DNA from: Azorinus chamasolen
Taxonomy: Eukaryota; Mollusca; Bivalvia; Cardiida; Solecurtidae
DNA: 64,000 bases
Assembly: GCA_963576725.1 (NCBI GenBank)
Contig: OY755241.1
Span: 24,340,449 to 24,404,448, forward strand
Reading direction: 5' to 3'
In this document: one piece after another, positions 39,117 to 51,711 of the stretch
Numbering within the stretch: position 1 is the stretch's first letter
Layout: each line of letters starts with the position of its first letter
The notes under the pieces: generated by a model
The model's database searches: none
Told to the model about the DNA's origin: nothing
Seen by the model: only the letters and a program-made list of their open reading frames with translations
Made by a program: the position numbers and the translations under genes

Positions 39117-39323
39117 AAATATTCTAAAATTTAAAAGGTATATTTTTAGAATGTCGATTATGTTTTGTCCTTATTTTATTTACAAGATCGGCACTGACAT
39201 TTACATAATCTAGTGAGATTGTCTTTATTTGATTTCATCATATAGATTAATTTACATTATTTATTCGGCTCTATATGACCATCAGTGTCGATGGGCCGTA
39301 AAACACCATTCATTCATTCATTA
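39117..39323 (+). mobile_element. Retrotransposon 3' UTR fragment
   Basis: It starts at ATTCTAAAATTTAAAAGG, the last ORF2 codons, and ends CACC plus ATTC repeats. It matches 61308-61515 with a small deletion. It is a strongly 5'-truncated copy. Confidence 0.9.
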
Positions 39324-39484
39324 CACTCTCAATAGATAATAACAACTCAAGCCGTGACTGTTATGTATACAAGTAAAGTTTAATGAATAAATTTCTATAC
39401 AATTTTAGTTGAATTTCCTTTAATAAAATGTCCTGAATGGTTCTGTGGTAAAATAGCCAGTCTTCCTAATTATTATATTTCCCT

Positions 39485-39660
39485 ACGGAACTCTCACGAG
39501 TTCAATACCCTAACAAAGTCTGAAGCGAAGAACACTTCTCTATGCCAGTGCGCCGCTTTTTATAACAACCCAAACGGAACTCTCACGAGTTCAATACCCT
39601 AACAAAGTCTGAAGCGAAGAACATTTCTCTATGCGTGCGCCGCTTTTTATAACAACCCAA
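39485..39660. repeat. Tandem duplication of about 88 bp
   Basis: The unit begins CGGAACTCTCACGAGTTCAA and occurs twice (39485-39572, 39573-39660), with two small differences. It contains the inverted repeat GAACTCTCACGAGTTC. No coding function is seen. Confidence 0.9.
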
Positions 39661-40957
39661 AAGGAAAGGCGGGTTCAAATTATATCATTTGCAACCTCCC
39701 CGATAGGCTAAGACTTTAGCTGACCTGTCAATAAACAAGTTGGAACCCTGATCAGCACGAGCAGGATGAGAAGCACCCCCCCCCCCTCCCCACCAACTGA
39801 GGCCTTCACAAAAGTTGAATTTGTGAGTGATGGTCAGGGTACTAACAATTACTATCGGGAGCATTGGCAAATATACTGGGACAGATGATATTGTTACACA
39901 CATAGTCCCATCTTTTGTATTTCAACATGCATTTGTGGGTTACTGCAGTTTCATGTACATCCTGTCATTTTTCCTACATTAACAATAATATTTTCCTCGT
40001 TTACGCCTTCACCACTGATATCTTTTTTCCTTTCTCTCAGGTTCAAGCTAATTCCAGTTAAATTGGTCCCTCGGTGTGTTACTGGCCATATAATCTATAT
40101 CAAGCGCTTGTTTAGTTGGCCTCAAGATCCGTTGTGTTGTCTCGGAACAGACGGCTCCAGAAATTTCTTGTTCAGGTAAGACTTCTCTCAAAGAAGGTGT
40201 ATTTTTCCTCCATTTTTTTAAAAGAAACTGGGTGGCCTTCTTTTTTTGGATGTTACAACTCATTCTATATCTTTTCGGGTCGGTTGCCATTGTAGCAGCC
40301 AGTTATTGTGAAAATTCAAGTAACTATGTTCACTGCTCTCAGTATCCACAAGGAATGGAGTTTTGAAACACTGCAGTATGTCTAAATGTGCTACCGTATA
40401 ACTAGTAAGGTTTGTGGGTGCAAATATTTGGGTTTTGGGGTCTAAACTGGTATAATTTATTTTTGCGATTTTAATTTTTGCGGATTTGTCTCGGTCCCAT
40501 CAAAAATATGTTCTATATTGTTCTACCATTTAGGCCCCGAGAAGCTATTTATTTGCATTTCACTCTAATTACTCGAACACAAGGGGATGGCAAACACAGA
40601 TTCGTTCGTTGGGATGGTTGTTTGACAGTTCAATGCAATTGTTCCAAAAATGTCCCAAATTAACAATAAAAAAGCACGAAACACGTTATATATAATAACC
40701 GTCGAAATACTCAATATCCGACGGCAGCCCCCCCCCCTCCCCACCAACTGATCCTGAGCGAAAGTATGATTCTTAGATCATTGCTGTAAATATCGGCGTA
40801 ATATGCTTATTGCCATACTATAATTTACAGACTTGGGACGTGTAACGGGGTTACGTTTAAATACCCTTACAGAATTCTGGGTGTGTGAAACCACGCAACC
40901 ATTTGCTCTGATGACTTCATGCACCCATTTCATTTGCACTTCATGCATTCACTACCT
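39661..40957. other. Host noncoding sequence with poly-C motifs
   Basis: Two similar motifs of a C-run followed by TCCCCACCAACTGA occur at about 39776-39802 and 40728-40750. An 80-codon minus-strand frame (40290-40048) starting MATDPKRYRM could be a host exon but has no recognised family. Nothing else is supported. Confidence 0.4.
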
Positions 40958-42765
40958 ACTTTTATTGCGGATTTCCTTTCTGACAGAAATTTTCAAGTGC
41001 GAGTAGGGTCGACACTCTCCGACACGCAACAGCAGGAGGAGGGCGTCCCTCAAGGAAGCATTTTATCAGTGACTTTATTTGGTTTAAAAATTAATAATAT
41101 TGTCAAATGTTTAAATTCGGGTCTTGACTGTTCTTTGTATGTAGATGATTTTTTAATATGTTATCGTTCCAAAAATATGCATACTATTGAAAGACAACTT
41201 CAACAATGTCTCAACAAACTTGAAACATGGAATAATGAGAATGGCTTTAAATTTTTTAACGTCAAAAATGCAATGTGTTCATTTCTGTCAGTTACGAAAT
41301 TGTCACCAAGACCCCGTTTTAAATCTTAATAATATTCAAATCCCTGTGGTTGATCAAGCCAAATTTTTAGGACTTATATTTGACAAAAAGTTAACATTTA
41401 TACCTCATATTAAGCATTTGAAAACAAAATGTCTTAAATCTCCATCTTCTTCCGAGTTTTAGCTCACACTGACTGGGGAGCTGATCGGAAAGTGCTGCTG
41501 TGCCTTTACCGATCATTAATTCGTTCTAAACTGGACTATGGAAGCATTGTATATGGATCAGCTAGAAAGACTTACCTGAAGATTCTTGACCCCATTCACC
41601 ATCAAGGACTTCGGCTTTCCCTTGGTGCTTTTAAAACCTCACCAATCGAAAGTCTTTTAGTAGAAGCAAATGAACCATCTCTATACATTCGACGAGAGCA
41701 ATTAGCTCTTAATTATGGTACTAAAGTGAAGGCGAAGGCAAATCCTACCAATCCTGCTAATGAAATAATTTTTGAACCCAAATATGAAATGCTTTATGAA
41801 AGGAAACCTAATGCTATAAAGCCAATCGGTCTTCGTCTCAGATCGGCAATTAACGAGGCAGGTCTGAGAATGGATTCTGTTAGGTAACATAAAGTTTCAA
41901 ACATTGTGCCATGGACTATCAAACAACCTAATGTTTTCTTACGTCTGGCTTCAAATAAAAAATCTTCTACAAATGCACTAGAATTTCAATCCGAATTTGA
42001 AGAACTTAAGTCACAGTATCCTGACCATATTTCCATATATACTGATGGTTCTAAAGATGAAAAAAAGTCGGTTGTGCATCTGTCAGTAAATTTCATACCT
42101 GAAGTCCAAGCAATTGACCGTGCTCTTCTTCGATTCATATCGATGCACAATATGAACAAATACATAATTTTTTCAGACTCGCTCTCTGTTCTTCAAGCGT
42201 TGAACAACAGAAATATGAATAACCCATTAGTTCAGCAAATTCGTCTTAAACACCATAAATTATCTGTCAAACAATATTGTTTTCTGTTGGCTACCTAGTC
42301 ATGTTGGAATTCGGGGAAATGAAGAGGCAGATAAAACGGCCAAGTCATCCCTGAATCTGAATGAGGCAGTTTTCAAAATACCATATACTGATTTCAAACC
42401 ATTGATTAAACAGCATACATGTTCCAAATGGCAGGTTTCTTGGGACAGCAATATTAACAATAAACTTCATGCCATCAAACCAACCATTGGTGATTCTCTT
42501 TTAAAATTATAGAGTTGTACGAAGAGATGAGGTGGTCCTAGCTCGCTGTCGCATCGGACACTCTCACATTACTCATTCCTATCCCCTCTGCCAAGAACTA
42601 AAAGGAAGGCAGGTCGGTGGTTTTGATCCCATGCACTGCTTTGCAGCGAATGAGATTAGCCGAAATCATCTTCCTGATATCACCCCTCATCATCATGTCA
42701 TGTCATCGTTCATCGGCGCTATATGACCTATTCAGTGTCGCAGTGCCGTAAAACCCAACTCACTC
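40958..42765 (+). mobile_element. Diverged sibling non-LTR retrotransposon, decayed
   Basis: Frames at 40919-41329, 41187-41462, 41492-41887 and 41906-42298 give reverse transcriptase (VPQGS, YVDDF) and RNase H (YTDGS, IFSDSLSVLQ) of a related but clearly diverged family. Several frameshifts and stops break it. Its 3' end is different: GCCGTAAAACCCAACTCACTC, with ACTC instead of ATTC repeats. Confidence 0.85.
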
Positions 42766-42780
42766 TATGCATCAATTATT

Positions 42781-42880
42781 ATGCCTCCCCCCCATATTTA
42801 TATGGGGGAGACATATTGTTTTCTGCATCAATTATTATGTCTCCCCCCCATATTTATATGGGGGAGACATATTGTTTTCC
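42781..42880. repeat. Duplicated hairpin module (CCCCCATATTTATATGGGGG)
   Basis: Two copies of a unit with the palindrome CCCCCATATTTATATGGGGG followed by AGACATATTGTTTTC lie about 52 bp apart. A related GGGGAGACAT motif occurs at about 44031, after the tandem array, suggesting these are ends of one repetitive element. Confidence 0.7.
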
Positions 42881-42894
42881 TGAGAGTTGTCTGT

Positions 42895-43970
42895 CCGACA
42901 GTTGATTGAAACTTCATATATGGAAAGAGCATAATGAGAGGAAGTGTCATGCACAAGGTCCATAACTCTGGCTTCACTTATATAGGAGTTATTGCCCCTT
43001 GTAAAATAAATCACACTTTTTTGTCCGGACGATAACTCCTATATGGCTCATGCCATTGGATTGAAACTTCATATATGGAAAGATCATGACGAGAGGAAGT
43101 GTCATGCACAAGGTCCATAACTCTGGCTTCGCTAATATTGGAGTTATTGCCCTTTGTAAAAAATATCACAATTTTTTGTCCGGACAATAACTTCAATATG
43201 CCTGATGCCAGTTGATTGAAACTTCATATATGGAAAGAGCATAATGAGAGGAAGTGTCATGCAGAAGGTACATAACTCTGGCTTCACTAATATGAGTTAT
43301 TGCCCTTTGTAAAAAAAATTCACTTTTTTGTCCGGACGATAACTTCTATATGGCTCATGCCATTGGATTGAAACTTCATATATCGAAAGATCATAACGAG
43401 AGGAAGTGTCATGCACAAGGTCTATAACTCTGGCTTCACTAATATTGGAGTTATTGCCCTTTGTAAAATAAATCACAATTTTTTGTCCGGATGATTACTC
43501 CTATGTGACACATGCCATTGGAGTGAAACTTCATACATGGAACGATTATAATAAGAGAAAGTGTCATGCATAAGATCCTTAACTCGAGCTTCAATAAATT
43601 TAGAGTTATTGTCCCTTGTACATTTGTTTAATTCTTTCTTGTCCGGACGATAACTCCTACATGGCTCTTGCCATTGTATTGAAACTTCATACATGGAAAG
43701 AGCATGATGAGAGAAAGTGTCATGAACAAGGGCCATAATTCTGGCTTCAATACTTTTGGAGTTATTGCCCTTTGTTACATTTTTTAGCCGATCAATAACT
43801 CCTGTTCGACTGATGCTATTGGAATGACATTTTTATTTTGGAAAGAGCATGATGAAAGTAAGTGTCATGCACAAGGGCTATTAATCTGGTATCAGTATTT
43901 TTGGAGTTATTAGCTGTTATAATTTTCTTTTTGAAAAATGTAGTGTGGAAAACGCATAATGAGGGGAAGT
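42895..43970. repeat. Tandem array of about seven 155-bp units
   Basis: Each unit has TTGAAACTTCATATATGG, GAAGTGTCATGCACAAGG, CATAACTCTGGCTTC, GAGTTATTGCCC and TTGTCCGGACGATAACTCC. Unit starts are near 42902, 43055, 43211, 43362, 43516, 43671 and 43817; later units are more diverged. This is a satellite-like repeat of a kind common in molluscs. Confidence 0.9.
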
Positions 43971-44204
43971 ATCATTCATGAAGACCATAACATTTTTAGT
44001 GATTTCCCTTTAGATATTGCTTTTATTAGAGGGGAGACATCCGTTTTTGTGACAAAAACCTCTAGTTTAATACAGTTCCCTACGAGAATATAATTTCGTT
44101 TTTGAAAGAGACTGGTCTTTATTCTAAAATATAAATCTTTTTAACCGGTTCTATTATATTATTTCTGTATTCCTTTCTACATTTTCATCTTCGTATATTT
44201 TAAT

Positions 44205-44322
44205 GATTTACAGACTCGTTGATCGAGATTTTTTATTGTTTTTCATCGTTTCATCATAATATTCGTCATTGGCGCTATATGACGTATTTAGAGTCGCGGT
44301 GCCGTAAAACCCAACTCACTCA
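44205..44322 (+). mobile_element. 3' end fragment of the sibling retrotransposon
   Basis: The fragment ends GGTGCCGTAAAACCCAACTCACTC like 42718-42765, preceded by GGCGCTATATGACGTATTTAGAGTCG. It is 5'-truncated. Confidence 0.8.
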
Positions 44323-44512
44323 TTTATATACTATAAATCAGCCACCTGTCTTAAAATGAAATACTCAATGTAAATTACTAATGTTGTTATAGAGAGGTTT
44401 ATTTGATCTATACATTTCACTTGTTCCATTTACAAGTCAAAATCACGTGAAATGAATACATGTTCAACTATCTTAACATGTTCAAACTGGTTAAGATACT
44501 TTTGAGGTACTT

Positions 44513-45710
44513 TCTATTGACCTGTCTAGCCAGACGTCGTTTAGTGCATCATTCCATTCCTCAAGAGTAAGGCGGCTTGGCTCACCTGCCCTCCTTGCAT
44601 TAAACAATGTTAATCTGCACCAAGTCTCGCAACAGTGTATATTCAGTTTCTGCAATAAAGTTGTATGCATCGCCTGTCATGTTTTTCAACATGTCTGTTA
44701 TGAAGGATTTAAAAGTCTTTATATCATTTTCATCAGGAAGATTGGCTGGTCTTCCTGTTTCTGTTCGAGCTAAAATTAATTCACACCCTGATTCTCCAAA
44801 CACGTCTGTCCACTGGTTTGAAAAAGAACCCAGAAATTTATGGATTTCTTCTGCACATTCGTCCTGACCCTTATTCAGCATAAAGTCATGCAAAAATCGT
44901 CCGAACCTCTTGAGAGTATAACCGTCCGCTAAACTTGTACGGGTGGACGCTGCAGATTTTCTAGACCGGATGGCCTCCTTCAAGTAAGTGATATTTTTTC
45001 TATTAAACATATCCAAGATAGAGATCGATCCGCAGCTTGCTTTGGCATTATCTCCACAGGCCTTAAAAGTAAGATATAGTTTTGCAATATTCCGCATGTC
45101 TGACATCAGAAATTTTCTTTTCTCATCACGTTTTCTGTTAGCAACCGACAAATATTTACGATATCCAAATGCTCGAATATATGGGTCTTCTCTACATTCT
45201 TTCCCTTCATCATCGTTCATAAATTTATCCAGGACCTCTGATTGAAATAGTCGATAAGTTTCGTTGTCTGTAATGTCTTTAAGAAATAATGGATCCATGC
45301 ATCTTGGTGGTTCCGCAAATGTCGACCTATTACACACTTTTCGGAGTCGATAAGTTTCGTTGGCTGTAATGTCTAAGAAATGATGGATCCATGATTCCGC
45401 AAATGTCGACCTATTACTTTTCGGTGTCTGTGAAATTGTGTTTTGGACAAGAAAGACAAGTTACAAGTGTATCACTGCCTTGACTTCTTTCACGGATTAA
45501 ACTGGCGTCATTCTCTCTCATTATTTTAATATTGGCATTGTAGATACCTCGCTTTCTTAATTTTGCTAACGCATCATTTAGTTCTGAAGGTGGTAAGGAC
45601 ATTGCCTGTACAACCTCTGGCTCATGTTTGTGCTTTGTTTTTAAATGTTCCGATAATTTGGCTTTGAACTCTCCGCAAAATGGGCATGGGCGATGTGGCT
45701 TTTTCTGTAA
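44513..45710 (-). pseudogene. Host gene exon: zinc-finger-like plus conserved domain, frame-disrupted
   Basis: A splice acceptor (TATTTTACAG) at about 45711 opens an exon reading KKPHRPCPFCGEFKAKLSEHLKTKH, a C2H2-like finger. The frame runs to 45414, resumes at 45337-44600 after a local duplication, and continues in another frame to about 44513 with LTLFNARRAGEPSRLTLEEW, a block I recall from large uncharacterised families in invertebrate genomes. Two frame changes (duplication at 45248-45424, indel near 44615) suggest a pseudogene. No enzyme function can be assigned. Confidence 0.55.
45248..45424. repeat. Imperfect tandem duplication inside the host exon
   Basis: GTCGATAAGTTTCGTTG...GCAAATGTCGACCTATTAC occurs twice (from about 45248 and 45347), with small deletions in the second copy. 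It disrupts the exon's reading frame. Confidence 0.85.
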
Positions 45711-46756
45711 AATACATAGTTCAAAACACATTCAATGCATTGTAAATAAGTTGAAATGTTCCAAAATATTATAGTTACTGACGTATGTTTTTATAAAACC
45801 TGGGTCAAACCAATATTATTAATCCATTTCTCTATCTTTATTCTATTGCCATTAGCAAGGAAAATCATTCCATTATTTGCATATCTATACTTGTGTACCA
45901 TGTACAATTCATATGATAAGTATATCTTGTCACATTTGGCATGAGTTTAACGTGTATGTAATACATAATTTACAGTGATGAAACTGCAAATACTGGTTTT
46001 TGCGATAATTATGCAGGCGTAAAATGGGACATATAAATACACTTGCCTAAATATCATAAATTATTGGTAAATGTTACAATTTTGCTGAAAGCTGGAAAGT
46101 TTTATAGGATTCCATTGGGCTATGAAATAAGCCTTAGAAAGGTAAGAAGGGTCAATCTTGAACCGGATGAGAAGTTGGAACCGCATGAATCTGCCTACTA
46201 GCAAACTCAATGTTCAGCTCAGTGAAAGTAAAATGCCATTTCACACGAATGAAATATAACATGAACTAACTTTTTGTTGTGTGGATGTTTTCACAATTGC
46301 TATGTGAGTTGCTCGTTTTAGCATCTTGACATTGTACCGTGCTCTCCGTTACAGTGGTTTTAGTTGATCTAAAAAAAACACCATACGATCTGAATGTTAA
46401 CTTTACCATAATCTTCAGTTATTGTTCGTTGTTGTATATATAAACCCTGAGGAATGTACACTCTACAGAGCAGTAATGCATTATTAGCAAACGAGATTAA
46501 GAATCGTCTAGAATGTTTATATAGCCATAGTGGGAAACCATAACCCCAAGCACTAAAAGCATGAGCTGATCTATTAATAATAAAGGGATTATCGCAAATG
46601 CAATACCAACATCCCGTTGTAACTTAATTCCTTTCACACAATCGTCCTTCCAATTTGGTTCACCATCGCGTAAAAATAATCAGTCCTGAGTTAATAATAA
46701 AGCAGAGGTGATGTCATCCAAGAATTCGCTATGATCAGCTTTAAGTCCCATATATG
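45711..46756 (-). other. Host intronic sequence with one candidate exon
   Basis: Mostly AT-rich. A candidate minus-strand exon lies at about 46264-46371, between an acceptor TTTTTTTTAG and a GTTAGT donor, with an open frame reading STKTTVTESTVQCQDAK. Its phase does not join simply to the neighbouring candidates. The rest shows nothing. Confidence 0.35.
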
Positions 46757-47251
46757 TGTCACAGTAGAAACTGCGATTCAGGACAATCGTCGATTCTCCT
46801 AGGACAGGTTGCGATCGCAAATCTCTCCTAGGACAAATTCCGATCCTCTTTTTAAATAATTCAGAATTATGTGTTGTTTGTCATGTTTTGAATATAGACT
46901 TGTGATATTAAAATAATACATTCTTCCAGTAGAATTGTAGATTTTCTTTGTAGAGTTAAAGTGTCATATGTAACACTAATAATAAATTCGTCTAGTAGAA
47001 TTGTACATTTTCATAGAAGAATTATAAGTTTCATATCTAAAGCTAATAATTTAAATTCTTCCAGTAGAATTGTAAATTTTCATGATAGAATTAGTTTGTC
47101 CTTGGACAGACTGTGATTGGAATCTGTACTAGTAGAATTGTCGATTGTCCTTACGATGTATTAGGATCAGTCTGTCCTAGGAGAGAAAGCGATCGCAATC
47201 TGTCTTAGAAGAATCGACGATTGTCCTGAATCGCAATTTCTACTTTGACAT
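46757..47251. mobile_element. MITE-like element with ~60-bp terminal inverted repeats
   Basis: The left end begins TGTCACAGTAGAAACTGCGA and the right end is its near reverse complement (GTCGATTCTCCTAGGACAG pairs with CTGTCTTAGAAGAATCGAC). It is about 495 bp with no ORF. Inside are three diverged ~70-80-bp units containing AGTAGAATTGTA. This is a non-autonomous DNA transposon. Confidence 0.8.
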
Positions 47252-47732
47252 ATGCATGTGTATACATAATCATTCACGCAGTATAAAATAATATGCCTTT
47301 ATTCATAGTGTTGATAGCGGGAACCATCTGTTTTTAAACTTTTTGAATCTTTGCTAGTGCTATACTTCTCCGGTCTGGAAGTGTTATAGGTTTGGTCTGC
47401 CTGAATTCTGTGCATCGCGCTTGCACCATTTCAAAGTTCTGATAACTCTTAAAAAATAATATAAGTATTTCTAATACAACGTTGAGAGAGAAAATTTAGT
47501 ACCTTCTGCAAATTCTTCCGGGATCATTTCTGGAACGCCTTCGACAGCAGTTTCGCGCAGGTCAGGGTCATCAATGTCTAAAATATTTTGGTAACTCGTA
47601 TTACTCAGATGATGAAATATGGTTTACTTAAGAACTATTGTATAACATTGACATCTAAATTACGAAATTGTGAAAGATTATACAGTGAAAGAAAACCTAT
47701 GTCCAGCCTTTCAATTAGCCCACTGGTCGCAC
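47252..47732 (-). other. Host intronic sequence with candidate exon 47503-47579
   Basis: On the minus strand, an acceptor ATATTTTAG and a donor AAG|GTACTAAA flank 77 bp that read IDDPDLRETAVEGVPEMIPEE, a convincing small coding exon. It is probably part of the same minus-strand host gene as 49763-49876. Confidence 0.5.
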
Positions 47733-47872
47733 GGTAGTGTTGCAGATGAACTTTTTCCGTGTGGCCCATCTGTTTCACCAGCCATCTTAGTTCGTTGTCA
47801 TATGGTAGTGTTGCAGATGAACTTTTTCCGTGTGGCCCATCTGTTTCACCAGCCATCTTAGTTCGTTGTCAT
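47733..47872. repeat. 71-bp tandem duplication
   Basis: The unit starting GGTAGTGTTGCAGATGAACT occurs at 47733 and again at 47804, practically identical. The following 250 bp to 48120 hold no gene. Confidence 0.9.
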
Positions 47873-48120
47873 TCAAACACATCACCTGAACTCAAATTAA
47901 ATAAAACGTTTCCTAAGATTAAGCCGTCAGTTCCCAGACTTTACAAAACCTTTTGGTTTTAAATAACGGAATAATATTCCGTTAACATATATGGAGAAAG
48001 CCAACCATAAGCTATCGCAATCGGTGTAGACCCAGGTCAGCAATTGCATTGTAAACATGGCATCTGACCAGTGTCTATGGTATTTGCTGCTGTAATGTAC
48101 TAAATAATCTTTATTCTAAA

Positions 48121-49276
48121 GCGAGGTTCAAACTGGATTATGGATGTGTTGTGTATGGCTCTGCAAGAAAATCATACTTGCAGATGTTTGATCCAATTCA
48201 TCACCAAAGTTTACGTTTAGCATTGGGTGCCTTTAGGACATCCCCTGCTAAAAGTTTATATGTTGAGGCGAATGAGCCATCACTTTACTCTCGTCGTGAA
48301 AAAACTATCCATGCAGTATACCTCTAAATTAGCTTCAAACCCATCAAATCCCGCTCATAAAAATGTTTTTAGACCTAAATATCAACGTTTATTTGAATCT
48401 AAGGAAAAGGTAATTCCATCTTTCGGAATACGTATGAAAAACTGTTTTCAAAATAGTGATATAAATTTGTCTTTAGTTGAAAAGACTAAACGTACAAAAA
48501 TGAGTCATGCAGGAAACACCAAAGATTGAATCTATACCACATTGGACTATTAAACCACCAAAAGTTATTTTTGAAGTAACACGGCATAAAAAGTCTGAAA
48601 CAAGCCGTAAAACACCATTCATTCATATTAAAAAACTTGTTTTAAAATACAACGAAATGTCTAATTCAAAAGATGCAATATTTTGTTGGATACCTAGTCA
48701 CTGTGGAATACAGGGCAACGAGGAGGCGGACATTGCATCGAAGTCTGCCCTTGAATCGCCTGAATCCGATATGAGCATACCGTATTCGAATTTCAAACAC
48801 AAATTACTAGACATAATTCTATATAAATGGCAGGAGTCTTGGAATGAGGAAATTCATAACGAGCTCCATGCTGTTAAACCTATTTTAGGTGAACATTTTT
48901 GTTCATGCTTGCCAATTCGGCGTGATGAGGTCGTATTGGCCAGAATAAGAATTGGACATTCTTTTTTACTGAAAGGTGAAGTTCAACCTGAATGTTTGTT
49001 TTGTTTTGAGCCTTATACAATTCAGCACATTCTCATTGAATGTCCTGATTTAATCTTAATCAGAGATAGGTTCTTTCAAGCAGATTCCCTGAGGGAACTG
49101 TTTGAGCTGGTAGAAATACCAAAAATATTTGATTTTTTAAAAGCCATTAATATATATTCTAAAATTTAAAAGGTATGTCGATTATGTTTTGTCCTTATTT
49201 TATTTACAATCCTGTTGATCGGGACTGACATTTACATAATCTAGTGAGATTGTCTTTATTTGATTTCATCATACAA
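48121..49276 (+). mobile_element. Retrotransposon ORF2 3' fragment, rearranged
   Basis: The fragment matches the family from the end of the reverse transcriptase (AAACTGGATTATGG) to the 3' UTR. It has several indels, an 8-codon insertion-like stretch at about 48490-48525, and a deletion of the first RNase H part. At 48605-48626 that deletion site carries CGTAAAACACCATTCATTCAT, the element's own 3' tail. ORFs 48227-48529 and 48507-49169 are remnants. Confidence 0.85.
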
Positions 49277-49345
49277 TTTGGAACCAGACGAGGCCCCACA
49301 AAACGCTGGACCTCATCTGTTTTTGTTTATTTGACGGAGATTATC

Positions 49346-49531
49346 CCCTCTGCCAAGAGCTAAAAGGAAGGCAGGTCGGTGGTTTTGAACCCATGCGCTG
49401 CTTTGCAACAAATGAAATTAGCCGAAATCATCTTCCCGATATCACCCCTCATCATCATGTCATCTCATCATTCATCGGCACTATATGACCTATTCAGTGT
49501 CGCTGTGCCGTAAAACCCAACTCACTCATCT
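49346..49531 (+). mobile_element. 3' end of the sibling retrotransposon (ACTC tail)
   Basis: The fragment starts CCCCTCTGCCAAGAGCTAAA and ends GCCGTAAAACCCAACTCACTC. It matches 42580-42765 closely, so this family was also mobile. Confidence 0.85.
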
Positions 49532-50500
49532 GAGATCCAAACTGTTTGACTCTCAGATTATATATCAGTAAATATTTCAGTAAAGGTTTGGATAGAAACG
49601 ATGCACTTTTGCATATTTTGACAGAAACAATACTTAGCATGCAAAGAGTTAATGATAAACATGGTGATATTTTAGAACAAATGAAATCCGCCTATTGATA
49701 ACGTTTGAAACTAACAAGATATTCGATAGACGGAAACTTAATTTGGTCTTAATCTTACTTACCTCGAAGTCCAATTTCTCCCCTTCAGATTTGAAGAAAG
49801 AAGAGATTTGAAAAATTACTACTTTGAAGTCCACCTCCTTGGTCACAGCCAATTGCCATGCCTGGGTTTGAGACATTGTTGCTCTTGTTTGGTTTGTCGT
49901 TGCAAGAAACGCTGTGCGGGCTAGGTCTAGACGCTAAATACTCATTGTTCTAGATATCACGTGGCGTAAAACCAAAATTTATAACAATTATTGAGGGGTT
50001 GAGTAGGTACTGTACTGCTTTCTATTATATGTATATATTTTACAATGTAGAATATTGTTTAAAAAAATATTTTATTATACTTTGTGTATAGTGCCTTTTT
50101 AAAATGTTCAGTTTCCCCAATGTTTGCAATAACCACTGAACTAAGGTTATTATCGCATATGATAGTATTAGCGTAAACAATCATAACAATACTTTTTATG
50201 AGAAAAAATACCTTGTTTGTTGATTTTTATGTCTTGTAAGAAGTAGAACAATGGGAAAAGTAGACATAATCATCGGATAAGTATATGATATACATACAAT
50301 AACTACATAAAATCGTCTTGTGAGGGATAGTAAACATTGAAGCAATTATTATCTAATGAAATAAGATCGAAATTCGTTTAATCTGAATGACATTGATCTC
50401 AATGACATTTATTGTTAATTATATATTTCAATTCATGTGAAATATTTCTGGTAGTCCTCCCACACACTGCGGGGGAGGAATCCAACGCTTGTATGGCAAC
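49532..50500 (-). other. Host sequence with a candidate first coding exon (49763-49876)
   Basis: ATG 49876 opens 38 codons (MSQTQAWQLAVTKEVDFKVV...) that end exactly at GAG|GTAAGTAAG, a strong donor. The leftward candidates at 47503-47579 and 45710 could be later exons; the retroelement at 48121-49276 then lies in an intron. The remaining 650 bp are AT-rich with no feature. Confidence 0.45.
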
Positions 50501-50620
50501 CTGAAATATAAATTAAGGACAAGTTGTGATGTTATAAAAGATCACATTTAAACAATTTATGAAACGATCAATGTGAGAGAATAAATAAAACAAATTTAAA
50601 AAAGCAGAAAGCAAATTTAC

Positions 50621-50731
50621 CGGCTGCCATTGATACGAGGGCCCCGGTTGTTGTAGTGATGGCCCAGGCTGTTGTTAGCGTTGTGTCTCTTGCTGTAGCT
50701 GTGGCTGTGGATGAGCGAATTCCACTGCACT
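50621..50731 (-). pseudogene. Candidate host exon, Gln/Pro-rich, with an in-frame stop
   Basis: Between acceptor TTTTCAG (50732) and donor CCG|GTAAATT (50620) the minus strand reads HPQPQLQQETQR, then TAA, then QQPGPSLQQPGPSYQWQP. The repeated QQPGPS coding pattern is convincing; one nonsense codon suggests decay or a sequence error. Confidence 0.4.
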
Positions 50732-50814
50732 CTGAAAACTAGCGGGTACTATGAATACATAGTAAATACGTACATGTTATCTGTTTAACCCTTCAACTGT
50801 TGTGGGTACTTTTT

Positions 50815-51500
50815 AGCTCACCAGAGCACAAAGTGCTCAAGGTGAGCTATTGTGATACCCGTGTCCGGCGTCCGTCTGTCCGTCAACAATTTCAAACGAC
50901 TTCTCTGAAACCGACTGCCCAATTGTAACCAAACTTGGTCAGATACATACTGTGGGTGGGTGCTTCAATAGAAACAAATAGTGAAATCTTTGAAAATCTC
51001 AGCTTTCATATTTGACACAGCATCATGTTCAGGTCCTCTACAAAAGTTATATAAATTATGCCCCTGGGGTCAAAATTGACCCCGCCCCAGGGGTGGGCAG
51101 TTTTCAATGGAAACAAATACTGAAATCTTTAAAAAAAATCTTCTCCTCTGAAACTGGAAGGCGCTCAGCTTTCATATTTGGCACAGCATCATGTTCAGGT
51201 CCTCTACAAAAGTTATATAAATTGTGCCCCTGGGGTCAAAATTGGCCCCACCCTAGGGATGGGAAGTTTTCAATAGAAACATATAGTAAACCTTTAAAAA
51301 TCTTCTTTGAAACCAGAAGGTTCTGAGCTTTCATATTTGCACATAGCGTCAAGTTCAGGTTCTCTACAAAAGTGTTATAAATTATGGCCCTGGGGTCAAA
51401 ATGGGCAGTTTTCAATCGAAACTCTTTGAAACGAAGGTGCTCAGCTTTCATATTTGGCACAGAGCATCATGTCCAGGTCCTCTACAAAAGTTTCCCCCTG
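50815..51500. repeat. Mollusc-type interspersed repeat with hairpin head and ~130-bp tandem units
   Basis: It starts with the palindrome AGCTCACC...GGTGAGCT (50817-50851) and GTGTCCGGCGTCCGTCTGTC. Then come four diverged units with CAGCTTTCATATTTGGCACA, CAGGTCCTCTACAAAAG and CCCTGGGGTCAAAAT. The ORFs inside are by-products. Confidence 0.8.
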
Positions 51501-51598
51501 CTGGCGGGGGTTAGAATTCGCCAGCTGCATCTCCTACAGAGGGGTAAGATCCCCCCGAATAGGAGCAATGTTTGCCGTGGGTTGCGACTAAAATTCTA

Positions 51599-51711
51599 AA
51601 ATTTAAAATGTATATTTTTAGGATGTCGATTATGTTTTGTCACATTATTTATTTGGCTCTATATGACCATCAGTGTCGATGGGCCGTAAAACACCATTCA
51701 TTCATTCATTC
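51599..51711 (+). mobile_element. Retroelement 3' UTR piece inside copy D 5' UTR
   Basis: From ATTCTAAAATTTAAAATG to the ATTC repeats, with an internal deletion of the middle of the 3' UTR. It splits the GTTGCGACT...CAATCG sequence of the 5' UTR. Confidence 0.85.

Noticed and set aside
42895..43970. CRISPR-like array
   Set aside because: The units repeat over their whole length with no unique spacers, in an animal genome; it is a satellite-like tandem array.
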